Assembly (NCBI GenBank): GCA_943737045.1
Contig: CALSFV010000417.1
Span: forward strand, 62,001-126,000
Source: Parapristionchus giblindavisi
Taxonomy: Eukaryota; Nematoda; Chromadorea; Rhabditida; Diplogasteridae
Length of the DNA: 64,000 nt
Direction of reading: 5' to 3'
Part shown: positions 59,066 to 64,000 of the stretch, piece by piece
Numbering within the stretch: position 1 is the first letter of the stretch
Layout of the letters: every line of letters begins with the position of its first letter
The notes under the pieces: generated by a model
Databases searched by the model: none
What the model saw: the letters and a program-made list of their open reading frames with translations, nothing else
What the model was told of the DNA's origin: nothing
Translations under genes and position numbers: made by a program

Positions 59066-59445
59066 TTTATCTCTATTGTTTTATCTGCATGCATATCATT
59101 TCATTCAGTGCTCCTATTTCCAATTAGGTCAAAACCGGTAGAATGGATCAGCTCAATTCATAATTTGTATATCTTGTCTTTCTTTTACCATCTTTGCCTT
59201 ACCATACCTTGATATACGCAATACTTCTTTCTTTTCTTCTTTTATATAGCATTCCAATTTCTCTGCGAGGTATTCATGCCTTATTCTCATTTTTAGCTTT
59301 AATATATCAATGATACATCTTATACACTACCACTCTTCACTTCAATTGTATTGTACTCAGAGCTAACTTTGCCACATTTTACATATTCAGATGATTTTAT
59401 AGATTGTTTATCGTTTTATACCCATATTGAAATATATAAACAATA
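58990..59445. other. Convergent 3' region with (TA)n tract
   Basis: This lies between the chondroitin synthase stop and the ALG10 stop. A (TA)n tract covers 58990-59061. The remainder is AT-rich 3' UTR-like sequence with no ORF or repeat that I recognise. Confidence 0.6.
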
Positions 59446-60826
59446 TTACCACATAAATCGTTGCAGTACACCAGGTTCATTAGACCATTCAAATGGTTTG
59501 TAAAGAAAAAGAAGAAAGACGAATGAGAATACCATGATATTAGAGAGAAGTTCTAACAAAAGAGTCAAAGTAAATGATGATTTAGGTATAGGAACAGATA
59601 GTCTCCAGAGAACATAAGGAGTTATAAAATATCTGAATTCAATCAAATGGGCTGGAATAATAGTAATAGATATAGAAAGAATAAATAGAAGTCTAGTAGA
59701 ACGAGATAATGAAGAAGATAGGAGAGATATACAAGATATACAAATGAATATTATAGGAGATAGACAAATTCGAATTGTTGGAGAATATAGTAATCTACGA
59801 TGGAAATAGAATGGAATATGACGATTATCAGCTAGAAGATATGGATGAACAAATGTATAAGAATAAAGAGATATAGCTATGATTGGAATAAGAAGTAATG
59901 ATACGAAACGAAATGAATAATGAACAATTGAAGGAAGAATAGAGATATATAGAGGCCATGAATGAAGTACACTAAATAAGGATAGATATAATAATTGAGA
60001 TAAATGCAATTGAGGAACATGGGCTGATGCATCTCCAAGAACTATCTTATTATCATTCCAATGAATATAATAGACAAACGATAGAGCAAGAAATATAAAT
60101 GGAATAAGATAACGGATGGAAGAGATTGAAGAACTAATTGGAGATGACGGAGAAAGAGAAGAAAAGAAATGAACACCCGCATACAGAAATGCCCATGCTA
60201 TATTAGTTTGTCTAACAAATAATGAAAGAAGGAATATAATAGAAGATGGAAATGGAGATAAAGTGAATGATATAACAGTTAATAGAAGAGATAATTGATC
60301 AGTATAGAATAAAAGAGATGAATGAAGTAGAACAGGCAGAAATAGAGTAATCAAACTAGTCATTCCAATTGAATCTTTACAATGAAGAGATCTGAGAATG
60401 TCCAATCATTCCTTCATATACAAATATTTATTACCTGAATCGACAAAATGACAAGAAGAGAATGGGGAAGAGTAGTGAATTGAGATATCTTTCCCTTCCA
60501 CAAAATACAGGAAGAGCAAGAATATATAAACCAGGTGGAGTTGTAATCATTGGATCCCATGTATAATTACCTAGATATATCACAAATTCAATGCATATTT
60601 ATGTATACGAACCTTGACAATATCGCCTTGTTTGACCTATATGAAAGATTTCATCCATATATGCATCTGGGACAATCCTATATACCAATAAAACTAATCC
60701 AAAATGCACAACACCGAGAAGAATTGCTACTGGACCTGATAAAATATATGTAAATTCGAATTCAATTCAATGCAAGCAGAACCAACCATATAGGCGAAGA
60801 AGTGAGGATAAATCTAGTGGTTTCAT
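59446..60826 (-). CDS. ALG10: Dolichyl-P-glucose alpha-1,2-glucosyltransferase
   Basis: Four minus-strand exons (60787-60826, 60613-60735, 60435-60570, 59446-60391) give 414 residues, near the 440-470 typical of ALG10. Diagnostic blocks are YMDEIFHIGQT, WDPMITTPPGLYIL, FVRQTNIAWAF, GDASAHVPQLHLSQLLY and VHPYLLADNRHIPFYFHRR, near the C-terminus EFRYFITPYVLWRL. It is a multi-pass ER enzyme that adds the last glucose to the lipid-linked oligosaccharide before N-glycosylation. The last exon is unusually long (946 nt) for this window. It is divergent from UTP14 (440 bp between starts). Confidence 0.95.
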
Positions 60827-61266
60827 CGCGTATATTATCGTATACTAGAATTCTTCATCCAATGAAGAACACAATCGAAGCACTGCGAAAAGAAAAGAAA
60901 TTTGCAACTGGCACATGTAAAAAAACATAGAGAACGGTGTATAAACACAGACACATTGAACATATATGGTGTACTGGTGTACTGAACAGTGATGTACAAC
61001 TGTGTACGTGGTGTAGTATTCAAATTATGGAATATCCCGGAATTCAGTTCTCGATAATGAAAAAAGTGTGATACAGTATGCCAAGGTCTGTTTCTACTTC
61101 CTTCACTCGTTTTTTTTGTTATATATAGTTATTTAATTTTAATATCTATTTATCATTATATCTTTTATGTTTGATTGCTTCAGTCAGTGTAAATGAATAC
61201 CAATATGTGCAATAGCATTGTCTCTTCTCATCCTCTTCCAAATCCAATTCGCGCATCTTTTTTCAG
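60827..61266. promoter_or_regulatory. Divergent promoter region between ALG10 and UTP14
   Basis: 440 bp. The UTP14 start codon is preceded directly by TTTTTTCAG, a strong splice acceptor, at 61258-61266, suggesting a spliced leader or a 5' UTR intron. No repeats. Confidence 0.5.
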
Positions 61267-64000
61267 ATGACAGATAATGATTTCGATGAATTTAAACATG
61301 ATGAGTTACTATCGAAAATCACTGGAGGGAAGCTAAAAGGGAAGGTTGCGAAGAAATCAACAGAAGAAATTGGTGCATCTGAGTTATTTCAAGCTATCAA
61401 ATCAACGAAGTCTGTTTACAACCATTTGATATTTAAATAATTGTTGCAGAAATATGAAAGGGACTTGTTATAGGAATGTGAAAGAAAGTAGAGAAGTATT
61501 GACTGGTATGAAGAAACGAAAAAGCAATGGAACTGTTCACAAGACTTTACAAGCCCCGCTACATCGTCTTGAAATTGAAAAGATTCAACGAACTGTTGGA
61601 TATGATGAACTAGTGTATGTATTTTTTTGTGGTAAATCTGTAAAAATCATTGTTCCATTTAAAGGAAAGATCTCAAAGTGTGGGAACCTATTGCTAATGA
61701 ACATATATTTTCTGAATCTCTGAGTTTTCCTTTGAATAGAGATTCCTTTACGATTGATTCAGCTGCTACACGAAATGAAGGATTTGTGGTATTCATCGTG
61801 GGATTATTTGAAGATTTGTAATTCTGATTGTAGGCACGCACACCTCTTGAAAAGGCGATGGATGCCGTTCTAATTACAAGTAAATGTAATCTGAAGAATG
61901 ATGAAGAATATACACAAGAAGAATTGGAATTAATTAAAGCAATGAATCTTGCTGAAGCAAAAGAAAAGTATAACATCTTATTTATATAATCATAATATTA
62001 TATTTTGTAGACTTAGTAAGCTTCGTAAGTTGCGCGCTCTACAGAGTTATCAAGATGCAAAGTTCAGAAGACAGAAGAAGATCAAGAGTAAAAAGTGAAT
62101 CGAATGTACACGATTGTTGGTCTTTTCATATTATATGTTTGTAGTTATCATCGTATTCTTAAACGAGCAAAACGAAGAGAAGAACTTAAAGAATTGGATG
62201 AACTGATTGTTCGTGATCCTGAAGCTGCTAAAGCTAAACTTGAAGAACTAGATAAGGATAGAGTTTATGTATGATAGATGTATCCATTTTCGTTATAATT
62301 GATTTGCGTTGTAGGAACGAGCAACTCTGAAACATCGATCACAGAACAAGCTTAGTAAGGTATGGTATGGTTGATACAGTTTTCTAATGATAATAATATA
62401 ATAATGAACGTCTTGTAGGTACTAGCCCGTCACGCATCCAAAGATCCAAATGCAAGGAAGTTAATGGAAGATCATATTAGATTTGGAAAAGAAATGAAAG
62501 AGAAAATATCAATGGGGGATGATGAAGAGGAATTAAGTGAAAATGATGAGACTGATATTGTTAAAGAGAATAGTTTGATTGAGGTAAGTTACGGTTGTTT
62601 ATTGAATTATTATGAGTAGATTAGTATTTGAGGATGTTTTGAATGAAGCAGATAAGGAGGAAATAGAAGAAAAGAATGCATATGAAAAGATTATGAAGAT
62701 GAGGAAAGAGAAGTTAAATAATGATAAGAAGGAAAAGGCATATGGAGCTGGGGTATTACTTTGATGTTGTCATATTGATTGTATACGATTGATTGTATAG
62801 ATGAAGATTGAAATCACTGAAATTATTCCATTCGATGAACCTATTCAAGTTGATACGAAAATTAAGAAGACAAAGAAAGGAAAACGATCACTGAATGGTA
62901 TATTGATTTGTATTCATTTAAGTATTCAATATTGATTTAGATGAAGTAAAGGAAGATGAAGATAGTATGAGTAAGAAAAGAAAAGAAGATGATGAACATT
63001 CTCATGTTGATGTTGATAAACTATTCGATGAAGTTGAAGAAGTCGTTAACAAGTTTGTTTCATTATGAATATTTAATTAATTTGATGTGTCCTCATTGTT
63101 TATTTGTATAGGAAAGGTTGTATAGAAGTTGAAGTGAAGAAGGATATTGTGAAGAAGAAGAAAGATAAATTGAAAAGAAAGAAGAAAGAAGATAAAAATG
63201 AAGTCATCAAGAATATTCAGTCCGATTCTATGCTCGATCCCAATAATTACTTGTTTGTTAGTTTCATTTCATATTTTATTACTGATAGTTTATTCTAACG
63301 CATAGGTAGAAAAGTATGTTACAAGGTACCAAGCCTTACCGGATTTTGAGACAAAATTTCATAACAATTGAAAAACCTGACCGGATTTTGAGCCAAATTT
63401 GCCAAAAATCGAAAAGAACCTGATTGGATTTTGAAAACCGATAACCTAGCTATTCGACCTATGTTCTAACGATGTTCACTATACAAGTAAGATACTATAA
63501 ATGAATTAGATTGGAATAGAATACTCATTCCTGAACCTTATTATTCTATACATTGTATGTAATTCATTTGAGATGGAAACAGCTAAACTTGATCAAGTTG
63601 GAGCTGATATGGCTGAAGGCAATCAACTTTTGGGCACATGTATGTTTTAAAAAGGCACTTGTTTTTATAAAACAAATAGTGTATGGAAGAGTGTTGTAAT
63701 AGTATATATAATTGAGATGATGGAGATGTATTGGGTGAAGCTTTCATTGATGATGATGTTATGGTTGATTTCAATCATGAAAAAGATGAATTGGAGAAAA
63801 ATGAAAAGGAATCGGATATTGATTTGACTCTTGTTGGATGGGGATCGTGGACTGGTCCTGGTTAGTATTAATATGTTAAATAGATTAACTATTTACTCAT
63901 TTGTATTACTCATAGGAATTTGTGATGAGAAGAAGAAGTTTGTTATCAAAGCAAAGAATAGAATAAGGAAAGATAATGGAAAGATTGGTGTGATAATATC
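61267..64000 (+). CDS. UTP14: U3 snoRNP-associated protein 14 (5' part; runs off window)
   Basis: Fifteen exons are traced in frame: 61267-61409, 61450-61614, 61665-61788, 61834-61967, 62011-62094, 62145-62268, 62315-62359, 62419-62583, 62633-62752, 62801-62897, 62941-63052, 63112-63256, 63573-63639, 63717-63860 and 63916 to the window end. Family blocks are LHRLEIEKIQRTVGYDELV, ARTPLEKAMDAVL, NLAEAKEK, RALQSYQDAKFRRQKKIKSK, YHRILKRAKRREELKEL, ERATLKHRSQNK, and DLTLVGWGSWTGPG with KKKFVIKAKN. UTP14 belongs to the small-subunit processome and activates the DHR1 helicase for 18S rRNA maturation. The middle is long and charged as usual. The C-terminus lies beyond 64000. Confidence 0.95.
63301..63463 (-). 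mobile_element. hAT-like MITE (CATAGGTCGA family), copy e
   Basis: The ends CATAGGTAGAAAAG...CTATTCGACCTATG are flanked by a perfect 8 bp duplication TTCTAACG. It lies in UTP14 intron 12, in the same orientation as copy c. Confidence 0.92.

Noticed and set aside
61659..61976. 105-codon minus-strand ORF in UTP14
   Set aside because: It is a shadow of UTP14 exons 3-4, which have clear family motifs on the plus strand.

Overview
The window is eukaryotic nuclear DNA and most likely comes from a nematode; the genus cannot be read from the sequence. It is AT-rich. Genes are split into many short exons (about 60-180 nt) by introns that are usually 43-60 nt, with GT..AG ends. Same-strand neighbours can be only 91-135 bp apart, and some start codons sit directly after an AG splice acceptor, which suggests operons and trans-splicing. 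Tc1-like, mariner and hAT-like repeats are common, and there is an MSP-domain fragment. Gene names rest on conserved blocks read by eye from spliced translations; no database search was possible.

Left part (1-20.3 kb). A roughly 6 kb block occurs twice in direct orientation (1-5998 and 12969-19007), nearly base for base. It carries a coiled-coil gene ending in a CaaX-like tail, an epoxide hydrolase gene, and the last exon of a NEDD8-conjugating enzyme (UBE2F type). Copy 2 holds the intact epoxide hydrolase and joins the complete UBE2F gene. Copy 1 has a stop codon right after the catalytic aspartate and an orphan UBE2F exon. The 7 kb between the copies is repeat-rich: a dead mariner, a Tc1-like remnant, several MITEs, a truncated MSP-domain gene and a Q/G-rich gene end.

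Middle (21-48 kb). Here are EIF3I, an unidentified four-pass membrane protein (minus), a PB1 plus MAP2K (MEK5-like) kinase, ELP1 and TM2D3. On the minus strand a PB1-like MAP3K-type kinase is followed after 135 bp by a coiled-coil gene. The large introns are almost wholly transposon: the EIF3I intron holds nested fold-backs; ELP1 introns hold a palindromic Tc1-like element and a 2 kb TGAT-type satellite; and a 2.5 kb intron of the coiled-coil gene is a stack of nested MITEs whose target-site duplications give their order of insertion.

Right part (49-64 kb). A 4.0 kb giant fold-back element with 1.5 kb arms sits inside a second fold-back. Then come a chondroitin synthase (CHSY/SQV-5 type), ALG10 (minus) and the 5' part of UTP14, which runs off the window.

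The most novel-looking item is a family of three 311-333 bp elements at 41.6, 42.8 and 44.5 kb. They have 16-17 bp terminal inverted repeats and perfect 5 bp target-site duplications and carry a tRNA-like sequence with Pol III A and B boxes. They combine DNA-transposon ends with a SINE-like core.
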